From Aegilops tauschii subsp. strangulata (Eukaryota; Streptophyta; Magnoliopsida; Poales; Poaceae), in contig NC_053039.3 of NCBI RefSeq assembly GCF_002575655.3, positions 377,619,633 to 377,683,632 on the forward strand: DNA of 64,000 nucleotides. The letters are read 5' to 3'. Positions within the stretch are counted from its first letter, which is position 1, and the number at the start of each line of letters is the position of its first letter. The notes beneath the pieces were generated by a model that was not told the origin of the DNA, did not search any database, and saw nothing but the letters and a program-made list of their open reading frames with translations. This document shows, one piece after another, positions 1-11,116 of the stretch. The position numbers and the translations under genes are program-made.

Positions 1-1767
1 GGTGAAGATCACCCTGACTCTTTTATAAGGTATAAGACAAGAATAAAAGATAGGCCCTTCGCAGAGGGAAGCACAGGTTGTCATGTGCTTTTATAGTTGG
101 ATGCACAAAATCTTAATGCGAAAGAACGTCACTTTATATTGCCACTTGTGATAGGGACCTTTATTATGCAGTCCTTCACTTTTATTGCTTCCATATCACA
201 AGATCGTATAAAGCTTATTTTCTCCACACTAATAGATCATACATATTTAGAGAGCAATTTTTTATTGCATGCAACAATGACAACTTACTTGAAGGATCTT
301 ACTCAATCCATAGGTAGATATGGTGGACTCTCATGGCAAAACCGGGTTTAACGATATTCGGAAGCACAAGTAGTACCTCTACTTGGTGCAATGAATTTGG
401 CTAGCATGAGGGGGAAAGGCAAGCTCAGCATGTTGGATGATCCATAACAATATACTTTATTTTGGATATAAGAAAACATAACCCATTACGTTGTCTTCCT
501 TCTCCAACATCAACCTTTTAGCATGTCATATTTTAATGAGTGCTCACAATTACAAAAGATGTACAAGATAGTAAATTTATATGTGAAATCTCTCTTCCTT
601 CAATATACTTTCATGAATTGTTCAAGTAACCAATTCTGCGTTTGCTAACTTTCAAATAAGTTTACTACCTATACTTATTCTGTGTGACGTCATTACTCCC
701 CATGGTATAAGCATATGAAACATATATAAATTCAGATTTATGATATTCAATTCATTCAACCATTTACACATAGGATAAACGTGAAGCACATGAGTAAATG
801 ACAAACTACTCCAAAAGATATAAGTGAAGAACACTGAGTAGTCAAATAATTAACTAGCCATGGGAGGATTCTTTTTCATTCAATATTTCAAATCCAATGA
901 TTTTATTCAAACAACAAGTAAAATTGAAAATACGCTCCAAGCAAAACACATATCATGTGACGAATAAAAAATAGCTCCGAGTAAGGTATACCGATGGTTT
1001 TGAAAACGAAAGAGGGATGCCTTCCGGGGCATCCCCAAGCTTAGGTGCTTGAGTCTTCCTTGAATATTACCTTGGGGTTCCTTGGGCATCCCCAATCTTA
1101 GGGTCTTTCCACTCCTTATTCTCCTCATATCGATATCTTACGCAAAGCTTGAAAACTTCAATCACACAAAACTTAACGGAACTTCGTGAGATAGGTTAGT
1201 ATGGTAAAGAGTAAACCATTCACGTTGGTACTCTCAAAGACGAGGTTCATAATTGTTCTCACACAATTCCTACTGTACCATATCATTTCTACACTTTATA
1301 TTGAGAAATATAATCCATAGAAACTAGAAAACAAGCAAACTATGCAATGAAAACAGAATCTGTCAAAAACAGAACAGTCTGTAATGATCTGAACAGCAAC
1401 CATACTTCTGCTACTCCAAAAATTATGAAATAAATTTTTAGACGTGAGGAATTTGTCTATTAATCTTTTTCAAAAAGAATCAACTCAAAAGCACTCTTCT
1501 GTAAAAAATGACAGCTAATCTCGTGAGCGCAAAGTTTCTGTTTTTTACAGCAAGATTACATTAACTTTCACCCAAGTCTTCCCAAAGGTCTTACTTGGAA
1601 CTTTATTGAAACAAAAGCTATAAAACATGATTACTACAGTATCTTAATCATGTAAACACACAAAAACAGTAAGGGTAAATATTGGGTTGTCTCCCAACAA
1701 GCGCTTTTCTTTAATGCCTTTTAGCTAGGCATGATGATTTCAATGATGCTCACATAAAAGAAAAGAA
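1..1767 (-). other. Non-coding 3' tail of the left-edge gypsy element
   Basis: AT-rich sequence with no credible ORF. It holds one twin-hairpin module (about 1014-1096) and an isolated AAGATATAAGTGAAG motif near 815. The stretch 950-1560 is repeated in diverged form at 2389-3030 on the other side of the ORF fragment. The 84-codon open frame at 97-351 has no resemblance to a known family. Confidence 0.7.
1014..1096 (-). other. Twin-hairpin module, copy 1 in left-edge element
   Basis: Two adjacent inverted repeats. The first is GGGATGCC, loop TTCCGG, GGCATCCC (1014-1035). The second begins CTTGGGG (1071-1077) and its partner arm CCCCAAT (1090-1096) has one mismatch. The same pair occurs at 2493-2575, 11791-11871 and 29657-29738. 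Inference: an RNA structure conserved across the group. Confidence 0.65.
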
Positions 1768-2136
1768 TTAAAACATAAAGAGAGCATCATGAAGAATATG
1801 ACTAGCATATTTGAATCTAACCCACTTCCTATGCCTAGGGATTTGGTGAACACATAATTTATAGGAACAAGAATCAACTAGCATAGGAAGGCAAAACAAG
1901 TATAACTTCAAAACATTAAGCACATAGAGAGGAAACTTGGTATTATTGCAACTCCTACAAGCATATATTCCTTTCTCATAATAATTTTCAGTAGCATCAA
2001 GAATGAATTCAACAATATAAACATCACATAAAGCATTCTTTTCATGATCTACAAGCATAGATATTTTTCTACTCTCCACATAAGCAAAATTCTTCTCATT
2101 CGCAATAGTGGGATCACTAATTCCTAAAGTTGACAC
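1768..2136 (-). pseudogene. Unknown ORF (ORF-X), C-terminal fragment
   Basis: A 122-codon frame without recognised domain. It aligns with the C-terminal part of the larger unknown ORF at 30409-31756. Shared features are a start region following a conserved GFGRVSTL-like stretch, LCD.Y.VEF, NYYE(K/R)G.Y, a hydrophobic LxxL-rich segment, P.HRK(W/Y)V and a final HALF. The N-terminal two thirds of ORF-X are missing, because the upstream DNA here is instead a second copy of the element's 3' tail. The ORF is followed after a short gap by the same motif (TTGGGTTGTCTCCCAA, 1682-1697) that follows the coding part in both sister elements. Function unknown; it is probably a relic of an accessory protein of this non-autonomous group. 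Confidence 0.6.
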
Positions 2137-2164
2137 TCTTCCAAACCCGCTTTAGATGGTAGTA

Positions 2165-2370
2165 TTATTCATACTCCAAAAGATATAAGTGAAGTTCATG
2201 GAGAATTCTACAATTAATATCGACTAACCAATATCCAAGCTCGAAATATATAAGTGAAGCACACGAAGCATTCTATAAAACCATGCTCAAAAGATTTAAG
2301 TGAAGCACAAAAAGCAATTCTATAAGATCATACTCAAAAGATATAAGTGAAGCACATGAATCATTCTATA
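2165..2370 (-). repeat. Short repeats containing AAGATATAAGTGAAGCAC
   Basis: Four variant copies of an AAAGATATAAGTGAAGCACA-type motif about 45-75 bases apart (near 2172, 2247, 2290 and 2338). The same motif recurs in the tails of the two sister elements (12056-12180 and 29345-29475). Confidence 0.7.
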
Positions 2371-3398
2371 AATTCATGAAGGGACATCTCATACTAGCAT
2401 GGTTCTTAAAGAAAAATAAAAACACAAAGGACACAAATCATGTGAACAAAACAAAAACCGAGGTATACCGATAATTGTTGAAGAAGAAAGATGGGATGCC
2501 AACTGGGGCATCCCCAAGCTTAGATGCTTGAGTATCCTTGGAATATTTACTTGGGGTGCCTTGGGCATCCCCAAGCTTGAACTCTTGCCTCTCTTTATTC
2601 TTGTCACATTGGTAACTCCCCGTTCTTCGAACACTTCATCCACAAAAACTTAACAAAAACATTGTGAGATTCGTTAGTATACTAAAGCAAATCACTACCT
2701 TTAGGTACTGTTGCAAACTCATTCCAATTTCATATTAGCACTTTATCTACTGTATTCCAACTTCATCATGGTTCATACCCCTGATACTACCCATAGATTC
2801 ATCAAAATAAGCGATCAACACATAGAAAACAGAATCTGTCAAAAATAGGACATTCTGTAGTAATCTGGAAGTTTAGTAAACTTCTGTAACTCCAACAAAT
2901 TCTAAAAAAATATGAAAATTTAAACAATTTGTACAGTAATGTGCAAAACGTTTCAGACCCATTTGACTTTCCAGTAAAAAATGTAAATTCACGCACTACA
3001 GGCAAAGTTTCTGTTTTTGTACTGCACAAAGTAAACAAGCAATCTAATCATCCTAAAACCAAAGCTTGGCACATTATTTTTATAATACAATGGATATATA
3101 AAAGGGGAAAATTATTTTCAGAGAAACTTCCATGAATTTTTTTACATTGTTTCCACGAGCATGAACACAAGTGCTCAAGGTCGGCCCTCACTTCTTCAAT
3201 TAATAACTTTCCAACCACTTCTCTTTTTTTGAAAAACTTTTTAGGCATAAGAGGCAAGTAATTTTTTTTGTATTTTCATTCTTTTAAAAAAATTGTATGT
3301 TTCACCCACAACTAAACAAAAACAAAAAGGAAAAACAAAATCTACTTAGTGAAGAAAGGAAACAAGCACACACGATAATATCAACCCCACGCTATTGC
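2371..3398 (-). other. Non-coding stretch, duplicated tail segment
   Basis: No ORF with family resemblance. About 2389-3030 resembles 907-1560: the twin hairpins, then a CAGAATCTGTCAAAAA-type stretch and a run of related words in the same order. The remainder (3030-3398) is AT-rich leader sequence next to the primer binding site. Confidence 0.6.
2493..2575 (-). other. Twin-hairpin module, copy 2 in left-edge element
   Basis: Stem GGGATGCC (2493-2500) pairs with GGCATCCC about six bases later. The second stem is CTTGGGG (2550-2556) with CCCCAAG (2569-2575). It lies between the primer site and the ORF fragment, a position where the sister elements have coding sequence. That fits an internal duplication of the tail in this copy. 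Confidence 0.65.
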
Positions 3399-3416
3399 TC
3401 GCCGGCAACGGCGCCA
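3399..3416 (-). promoter_or_regulatory. Primer binding site, tRNA-Asp type
   Basis: On the minus strand this reads TGGCGCCGTTGCCGGCGA, complementary to the 3' end of plant tRNA-Asp except for one base near the end. It starts 10 bases inside the LTR, the same offset as in the sister elements in this window. Confidence 0.8.
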
Positions 3417-3426
3417 GAAAAGAGCT

Positions 3427-4925
3427 TGATAATTGCCAAGTGCAGGGAATCATCGTAGCAATTCCCAATGGTGGAAGATAAATATGGAGTGTCGAACCCA
3501 CAAGGAGCTAAAGGTATGATCAATACTCTCTCAGGTCCTATCTACCACTAATACGACTCTACGTACACCGAACGTTTGCTTCCAACTAGAAACGAGAAAT
3601 AAAACTACGTTGTGGGTATCAAGAAAATAACTTTGCATGATATCGGAGAGCTAAAATATAAAAGTATGTGCTGTTATCATAAAGTTAGAATATATTACTA
3701 ACTATTATAAATAGCGAGTGTGGAATAATGATGGATCGGTGTGCGGAATTGTCCTAGGCAATTGTTAACAAGACCGGTAGTCGTCATTGCAATTTCATAT
3801 GAGGGAGAGGCATAAGCTAACATACTTTCTCTTCTTGGATCATACGAAATTATGATTGGAACTCCAGCAAGCATCCGCAACTACTAAAGATCATTATGGT
3901 AAAACCCAACCATAGCATTAAAGCATCAAGTCCCCTTTATCCCATACGCAACAACCCCCTTACTCGGGTTTATGCTTCTGACACTCAAGCAACCCACTAT
4001 AAGCGAATCATGAACGTATTGCAACACCCTACAGCGGGAATCCCTCACGCTTGCGCGACACGGAGGGCACAATAGGACAGCACCAAAATAAAACATACAA
4101 CTCTTACCAATCTAAATCATCAATCAACCCAAAGACAAAGGATATCTACTCAAAAAAATCATAGGATGGCAACACATCATTGGATCATAATATGTGGCAT
4201 AAAGCACCATGTTCAAGTAGGGATTACAGCAGGTTGCGGGAGAGTGGAGCGCGTAAAATAGATGACGATGGTGATGTTGATGAAGACAATCACCTTGGTG
4301 ATGATTCCCCTCCCGATGGCACTCCGGCGCCACCGAGAAAGAGGAGGAGAGGTTCTCTCCCTTGTGCTTCCTCCTCCATGGCCTCCCCCCCCCCTAGATG
4401 AGGAGAGGTTCTCCCTCTAGTCCTTGGCCTTCATGGCGATGATGGCCCCTCCAGGATCCTCCTCCATGGCCTCTGGTGCCGGATGCCAGAGAGGGCCTAG
4501 ACTGATTTCTCGTGGCTATAGAGGCTTGCGGCGGCGGAACTTCCGATCTAGGTTAATTTCTGGAGGTTTGGGTATTTATAGGCGAGGTTGGCATCGAGAA
4601 CAAGTCAGGGGGCCCACAGGTAGTCCACGAGGCACAGAGGCGCGCCCAGGGGGGTGGGCGCACCCCCCACCCTCGTGGGGCCCACGGGACTCCCCTCCGG
4701 TAGATTTTTGTTCCAGTATTTTTTATATTTTCCAGAAAAATTCTCCGTTGATTTTCAGCGCATTCCGAGAACTTTTGTTTCTGCACAAAAACAACACCAC
4801 GATAGTTCTGCTGAAAACAGCGTCAGTCCGGGTTAGTTCTAATCAAATCATACCAAAATCATATAAAACAATAGTAAACATGGCATGAATACTTCATAAA
4901 TTATCGATACGTTGGAGACGTATCA
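3427..4925 (-). repeat. 5' LTR of the left-edge gypsy element
   Basis: A 1499-bp LTR with TG...CA ends, read on the minus strand. Its outer end is the inverted form of TGATACGTCTCCAACG and its inner end lies 10 bases from the primer binding site. It contains a GC-rich C/G-run stretch around 4370-4720. Open frames over it (for example near 4424-4888) have no family resemblance and are treated as chance. Confidence 0.85.
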
Positions 4926-5197
4926 CTATAGATGACATGGTAATTCCTTATAGCCATCGGCTGGCTATATTATTAACCATGCTCTAATGCGTTTTTCAAA
5001 ACTGCCTTTGACTATTGACAAGATTAATAGTACATGAGATGTATAATGTGAAAATTATATCATCAAAAGCTCTTTCACATACTAATTTGACCGTATGCTT
5101 TGTGTAAGTTGCATGTCATATATTATTACACGAACATTTGGTCAAAGTTAGCCTCGAAAAACACATTAGGCCCTATAGATGGAAGGAGGGAGTAGTA
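4926..5197. mobile_element. Probable Stowaway-type MITE remnant
   Basis: The right end (about 5178-5197) reads GGAAGGAGGGAGTAGTA, the usual terminal sequence of Triticeae Stowaway/Mariner MITEs with a TA at the edge. The AT-rich body before it contains TTGACTATTGACAAG-like and TTTGGTCAAAGTTAG-like stretches typical of these small elements. No clean matching left terminus is visible, so it is probably truncated by the LTR element on its left. Confidence 0.45.
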
Positions 5198-5715
5198 GTG
5201 GACGTGGATCCTCTGACGTAGGTATCCCTGCCTTACCCTCCCTTTCATTCACTTACTGGCGGACCCCATGCTTGCTAGGCCCCGCATGTCAGTTACTCAA
5301 TGGGTTCGGCCACGTCAGGAGATCCTCATCCGTAGTATACTCCCTATGTTTTTATTTACTCCGCATAAAACGGAGGGAGTGGTAGTATAAATGATGCGGG
5401 CGGGGGAGGGGGGACGTCGGTTTGCTCTCAACTGCGGTCCCACAAGCGAGCAAAAATGCAAGACGAAGCGCGTTCCATTCGGTGAACGACGTGGAGGGTC
5501 CAGCATGCCGGGGTGCAACGCGAATGCGACAAGAGCGATGTACAGTCAAAACCAATTGACCTTTGTTGCTCGGCTGGAACCACTATTCACACCAGAACCT
5601 TCGCTGCTCGGCCTACGCCAGCCACTGCCCCAAAACCACACCTCCTCTCCAGCCTGTTTCCCCACCTTTCGATCCCCTAGCCTGCATCAAGCGTCCCCTA
5701 GTTTGCCGGAAAGCC
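5198..5715. other. Low-copy upstream region of the repeat-protein pseudogene
   Basis: GC-rich, with no element ends other than the small MITE-like pair. It may hold the old promoter and 5' UTR of the pseudogene that follows. No clear TATA box was picked out. The open frames here continue into the pseudogene but show no domain. Confidence 0.4.
5337..5391. mobile_element. Short Stowaway-like terminal-repeat pair
   Basis: TACTCCCTATGTTTTTATTT at the left and an inverted AACGGAGGGAGTGGTA at the right, only about 55 bases in all, with TA at both edges. It looks like a deletion derivative in which almost only the terminal inverted repeats are left. Confidence 0.45.
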
Positions 5716-6420
5716 ATGGTGCGCCGCAAGATCACGTACTACAAGATGCTGACGCTAGAGCACCGCGCAGAAATCGCGGCGGCGGTCGGCGCCACAGACC
5801 TCCGTTCCCAAGCTCGCTTTGCGGCGGGCCAATCCCCGAGTTCTCTGGAGCCAAGCTATGAGGAGGAGGAAGCCGATCCAATGTTCATGGCGGAGGTCGT
5901 GGCGTAGAAGGAGGACGTCGACTTCGTGCCGGCGTCCGGGTCCCCCATGGTGCAGGTGGACCAGCGGTTCAACCTGGCGATACTAAAGGAGGACCGGGAG
6001 GCAGAGGCTCAACTCGACGCGGAGCGCGCGCATGCTGCTGCCATCGAGGCTCTCCTGCAGGCGGAACCGGATGTCGTGGATGTGAACAGAGTGGCGGAGG
6101 CCCAACTCGATGCGGAGTGCGTGGATGCCGCTGCCATCGAGGCCCTCCTGCAGGTGGAACCGGACGTCCTGGGCTTGAACCGGGCGGCGGAGGCTCAACT
6201 TGATGCGGAGCGCGTGGATGTCACTGCCATCGAGGCCCTTCTACAGGCGGAACCAGACGTCCTGGACTTGAACCGGGCGGTGGAGGCTCAAATCGACGCG
6301 GAGCACGCGGATGCCGCTGCCATTGAGGCCCTCCTGCAGGCGAAACCGGACGTCCTCGACTTGCACCGGGCGGTGCTCTCGTCCATGCAGAGCACCCGCA
6401 CACTCCGCGTGAACGAGTAG
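5716..6420 (+). pseudogene. Plant repeat-protein gene relic with one in-frame stop
   Basis: One reading frame runs from an ATG at 5716 (MVRRKITYYK) to a TGA-less end at TAG 6418-6420, broken only by TAG at 5905-5907. The frame would give about 234 residues. The N-terminal part is basic then acidic (a run of EEEE near residue 57). From 5998 to 6369 there are four exact-length 31-residue repeats of the type EAQLDAER..AAIEALLQAEPDVLDLNR. I do not recognise the family. Codon use is strongly GC-rich in third positions, like many grass genes and unlike the flanking retroelements, so this is the best candidate for a former host gene. The stop lies in GTG-GCG-TAG-AAG, where the surrounding residues are all acidic, so a single change of GAG is a likely origin. 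It could still be functional from a start after the stop (ATG 5949), which seems less likely. Confidence 0.6.
5998..6369 (+). repeat. Four tandem 93-bp coding repeats
   Basis: Units at 5998-6090, 6091-6183, 6184-6276 and 6277-6369, each exactly 93 bp and in frame. Each unit carries EAQ(L/I)DAE...AIEALLQ..PDV...(N/H)R. The absence of indels between units shows that the frame was selected while the array formed or afterwards. Confidence 0.85.
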
Positions 6421-6798
6421 CTGGAGCCGAGGACAACCACGGTGCGGAGACACACGTCGGCAGCTACGGCTGGTTCGCGCCGGCAGCCAAAGACGACGAG
6501 GCAGTCTAGTTCCACGAGCACTGATAGTTTTTCCTTATGTTGTTGTTTTTAGGGATCTTTTGCTGTGTAAAAACATATATTGTTAAGCAAGTCGCGTGAC
6601 TTTCATCATTTGGGTCAGTCTACCATTTCAGGCGGTTGGATGAATATCCTACGTCTCCTAACCCTTCTTCCTCACCTCTTCGTCTTCCAAAACAGACCAC
6701 CGCACGGGCCGTACGGATCCACCCCAACATGCTATTGGATAAACATAATGTATGAACAAAAATTATCTGTCTACGGTAGTACATGTCAGTGAGGGCGT
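6421..6798. other. Low-copy sequence downstream of the pseudogene
   Basis: No gene and no element end recognised. The left part is GC-rich and continues the pseudogene's base composition, consistent with a 3' UTR. The right part abuts the Fatima-like LTR at 6799. Confidence 0.4.
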
Positions 6799-7235
6799 TG
6801 TCGGTGTCAAAATCGGCGGATCTCGGGTAGGGGGTCCCGAACTGTGCGTCTAAGGCGGATGGTAACAGGAGGCGGGGGACACAATGTTTACCCAGGTTCG
6901 GGCCCTCTCGATAGAGGTAATACCCTACTTCCTGCTTGATTGATCTTGATGATATGAGTATTACAAAAGTTGATCTACCACGAGATCGTAGAGGCTAAAC
7001 CCTAGAAGCTAGCCTATGATTATGATTGTTGTTGTCCTACGGACTAAACCCTCCGGTTTATATAGACACCGGAGGGGGCTAGGGTTACACAGAGTTGGTT
7101 ACAAGGGAGGAGATCTACATATCCGAATCGCCAAGCTTGCCTTCCACGCAAAGGAGAGTCCCATCCGGACACGGGACGAAGTCTTCAATCTTGTATCTTC
7201 ATAGTCCAACAGTCCGGCCAATGTATATAGTCCGG
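6799..7235 (-). repeat. 3' LTR of Fatima-like element, first piece
   Basis: Matches the right LTR (23668-24137) nearly base for base up to the insertion point of the nested element. Positions 7231-7235 (TCCGG) are the target duplication of that insert and are repeated at 15507-15511. It contains a TATATAAA box on the minus strand, as in the other LTR. Confidence 0.9.
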
Positions 7236-8817
7236 TGATACGTCTCCAACGTATCTGTAATTTTTGATTGCTCCATGCTATATTATATTCTGTTTTGGAC
7301 ATTATTGGGCTTTATTATACACTTTTGTATTATTTTTGGGACCAACCTATTAACCGGAGGCCCAGCCCATAATTGCTGTTTTTTGCCTATTTCAGAGTTT
7401 CGTAGAAAAAGAATATCAAACGGAGTCCAAACGGAATGAAACCTTCGGGAACGTGATTTTCGGAATGAACATGATCCAGAGGACTTGGACCCTACGTCAA
7501 GACATCAACCAGGAGGGCACGAGGTAGGGGGGCGCCTACCCCCCAGGGCGCGCCCTCCACCCTCGTGGGCCCCCTTTTGCTCCACCGACGTACTCCTTCC
7601 TCCTATATATACCTACGTACCCCCAAACTACCAGATACGGAGCTAAAAACCTAATTCCACCGCTGCAACCTTCTGTACCCATGAGATCCCATCTTGGGGC
7701 CTTTTCCGGAGCTCCGCCAGAGCGGGCATCGATCACGGAGGGCTTCTACATCAACACCATAGCCTCTCCGATGACGTGTGAGTAGTTTACCTCAGACCTT
7801 CGGGTCCATAGTTATTAGCTAGATGGCTTCTTCTCTCTTTTTGGATCTCAATACAATGTTCTCCCCCTCTCTCGTGGAGATCTATTCGATGTAATCTTCT
7901 TTTGCGGTGTGTTTGTTGAGACCGATGAATTGTGGGTTTATGATCAAGTTTATCTATGAACAATATTTGAATCTTCTCTGAATTCTTTTATGTATGATTG
8001 GTTATCTTTGCAAGTCTCTTCGAATATCTGTTTGGTTTAGCCTACTAGATTGATCTTTCTTGCAATGGGAGAAGTGCTTAGCTTTGGGTTCAATCTTGCG
8101 GTGTCCTTTCCGAGTGACAGTAGGGGCAGCAAGGCACGTATTGTATTGTTGCCATCGAGGATAACAAGATGGGGTTTATATCATATTGCATGAGTTTATC
8201 CCTCTACATCATGTCATCTTGCTTAAAGCGTTACTCTGTTCTTATGAACTTAATACTCTAGATGCATGCTGGATAGCGGTCGATGTGTGGAGTAATAGTA
8301 GTAGATGCAGGCAGGAGTCGGTCTACTTGTCTCGCACGTGATGCCTATATACATGATCGTACCTAGATATTCTCATAACTATGCTCAATTCTGTCAATTG
8401 CTCAACAGTAATTTGTTCACCCACCGTAAATACTTATGCTCTTGAGAGAAGCCACTAGTGAAACCTATGGCCCCCGGGTCTATTTTCCATCATATTAATC
8501 TCCCGACAACAAGTTATTTCTAGCAGCGTTTTTATTTTGTTTTCTTTACTTTGCATCTTTATTATAAAAATACCAAAAATATTATCTTATCATATCTATC
8601 AGATCTCACTCTCGTAAGTGACCGTGTAGGGATTGACAACCCCTTATCGTGTTGGTTGCGAGGATTTATTTGTTTGTGTAGGTGCGAGGGACTCGTGCGT
8701 GGCCTCCTACTGGATTGATACCTTGGTTCTCAAAAACTGAGGGAAAAACTTATGCTACTTTGCTGCATCACCCTTTCCTCTTCAAGGGAAAACCAACACA
8801 GTGCTCAAGAGGTAGCA
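7236..8817 (+). repeat. 5' LTR of the Sabrina-like element
   Basis: 1582 bp, TGATACG ... GGTAGCA. A TATATATA promoter box is at 7604-7611. Thirteen differences from the other LTR were seen in the first ~270 bases, so the pair is more diverged than the Angela pair. Confidence 0.9.
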
Positions 8818-8828
8818 AGAAGGATTTC

Positions 8829-8846
8829 TGGCGCCGTTGCCGGGGA
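8829..8846 (+). promoter_or_regulatory. Primer binding site, tRNA-Asp type
   Basis: TGGCGCCGTTGCCGGGGA is an exact complement of the 3' end of plant tRNA-Asp(GTC) with CCA. It lies 11 bases inside the 5' LTR. Confidence 0.88.
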
Positions 8847-9036
8847 GTCTACGCAAAAGTCAACATACCAAGTACCCATCACAAACCCTTATCTCCCGCA
8901 TTACATTATTTGCCATTTGCCTCTCGTTTTCCTCACCCCCACTTCACCATTGCCGTTTTATTCGCCCTCTCTTTTCCATTCGCCTTTCTCCGCTTGCCTC
9001 TTGTTTGCTCGTGTGTTGGATTGCTTGCTTGTCACG

Positions 9037-11116
9037 ATGGCTCAAGTTAATACCAAATTGTGTGACTTTACCAATACCAACAATAATGATTTCCTTAGCA
9101 CTCCGATTGCTCCTTTTACCGATACTGAATCTTGTGAAATCAATGCTGCTTTGTTGAATCTTGTCATGAAAGATCAATTCGCTAGCCATCCTAGTGAAGA
9201 TGCCGCTACCCATCTAAATAGCTTCGTTGATTTGTGTGATATGCAAAAGAAGGAAGATGTGGGCAATGATATTGTTAAATTGAAGTTGTTTCCTTTTTCT
9301 CATAGAGATCGTGCTAAAGCTTGGTTTTCTTCTTTGCCTAAAAATAGTATTGATTCTTGGAATAAGTGCAAAGATGCTTTTATCTCTAAGTATTTTCCTC
9401 CCGCTAAGATCATCTCTCTTAGAAACGATATTATGAATTTTAAGCAACTTGATCATGAACATGTTGCACAAGCTTGGGAGAGGATGAAATTAATAATATG
9501 TAATTGCCCTACGCATGGTTTGAATTTGTGGATGATTATACAAATTTTTTATGCCGGATTGAATTTTGCTTCTAGAAATCTTTTAGATTCGGCCGCGGGA
9601 GGCACTTTTATGGAAATCACTTTAGGAGAAGCTACTAAACTCCTAGATAGTATTATGGTTAATTATTCTCAATGGCACACTGAAAGATCTACTAATAAAA
9701 AAGTGCATGCGATAGAAGAAATTGATGTTTTGAGGGGAAAGATGGATGAACTTATGAAATTATTTGCTACTAAGAGTGTTTCTTCTGATCCTAATGATAT
9801 GCCTTTGTCTACTTTGATTGATAATAATAATGAACCTATGGATGTGAATTTTGTTGGTAGGAATAATTTTGGTACAACGCGTATAGAGGAAACTTTAATC
9901 CTAGGCCTTTCCTAGTAATTCCTCTAATAATTATGGTAATTCATACAACAATTCTTATGGAAATTTTAATAAGATGCCTTCTGAATTTGAGACTAGTGTT
10001 AAGGAATTTATGAATTCGCAAAAGAATTTCAATGCTTTGGTTGAAGAAAAATTGCTTAAAGTGGATGAATTGGCTAGGAACGTTGATAGAATTTCTCTTG
10101 ATGTTGATTCTTTAAAACGTAGATCTATTCCTCCTAAGCATGATATCAATGAGTCTCTCAAAGCCATGATAATTTCTATTGATGAGTGAAAAGAAAGAAC
10201 CGCTAGGATGCGTGCTAATAAAGATTGCTTTATGAAAGCGTGTTCTTCAAATCTCTATGAAAGTAAAGATGAAGATCTAAAAGTTATTGATGTGTCCCCT
10301 ATTAAATCTTTGTTTTGCAATATGAATCTTGATAATGATGGGACTGAATATGATCCACCTTTACCTAGAAGACGTTCCAAAAATTCGGAGTTTTTAGATC
10401 TTGATGCTAAAATTAATAAAAGTGGGATTGAGGAGATCAAAACATTAGATAATAATGAACCCACTATTTTGGATTTCAAGGAATTTAATTATGATAATTG
10501 CTCTTCGGTAGATTGTATTTCCTTGTTGCAATCTGTGCTAAATTCTCCTCATGCTTATAGTCAAAATAAATCCTTTACCAAACATATCGTTGATGCTTTG
10601 ATGCAATCTTATGAAGAAAAACTTGAGTTGGAAGTTTCTATCCCTAGAAAACTTTATGATGAATGGGAACCTACTATTAAAATTAAAATTAAAGATCATG
10701 AATGCTATGCTTTGTGTGATTTGGGTGCTAGTGTTTCCACGATTCTAAAAACTTTGTGTGATTTGCTAGGTTTCCGTGATTTTGATGATTGCTCTCTAAA
10801 CTTGCACCTTGCGGATTCCACTATTAAGAAACCTATGGGAAGAATTAGTGATGTTCTTATTGTTGCAAATAGGAACTATGTGCCCGTAGACTTTATTGTT
10901 CTTGACATAGATTGCAATCCTTCATGTCCTATTATTCTTGGTAGACCTTTCCTTAGAACGATTGGTGCAATTATTGATATGAAGGAAGGGAATATTAGAT
11001 TCCAATTTCCGGTAAGGAAAGGCATGGAACACTTCCCTAGAAAGAAAATAAAATTACCTTATGAATCTATTATGAGAGCCACTTATGGATTGCCTACCAA
11101 AGATGGCAATACCTAG
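9037..11116 (+). pseudogene. gag-protease polyprotein, frameshifted
   Basis: The reading frame starts at ATG 9037 (MAQVNTKLCDF). Residues ~45-250 match the Retrotrans_gag type, with the AKAWFSSLPKNSI...W..C...F..KYFP signature of gypsy capsids. The frame is lost around 9890-9912, where a short Asn/Tyr/Gly-rich linker is shifted. It resumes at about 9974 and has an in-frame TGA at 10187-10189, where the context suggests CGA to TGA. The last part (from ~10600) is an aspartic protease domain with active-site triplet in CDLGASV and the flap-end motif IILGRPFL. The protein ends at TAG 11114-11116 with no RT following, so the element lacks pol by design or by an old deletion. The gag would form the particle and the protease would process it. 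Confidence 0.85.

Larger units (their letters stand above)
1..4925 (-). mobile_element. Gypsy LTR retrotransposon, 5' part, truncated by window edge
   Basis: The minus strand reads 5' LTR (4925 to 3427), primer binding site, a non-coding stretch, the C-terminal part of an unknown ORF, then a long non-coding tail that runs off the left edge. The LTR starts TGATACGTCTCCAACG and ends ATTATCA on the minus strand. The internal part shares the hairpin module, the repeated AAGATATAAGTGAAG motif and the unknown ORF with the element at 25997-33647, but the LTR outside the first ~20 bases is different. No gag, protease, RT or integrase is visible, so the copy looks non-autonomous. The 3' LTR is outside the window; the right flank is CTATA (4926-4930), which should be the target duplication. 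I would place it in the Sabrina/WHAM/Derami-type group of Triticeae gypsy elements; the exact family is not certain. Confidence 0.85.

Noticed and set aside
97..351. 84-codon open frame at the left edge
   Set aside because: Lies in the non-coding tail of a gypsy element and has no family resemblance or conserved partner in the sister elements.
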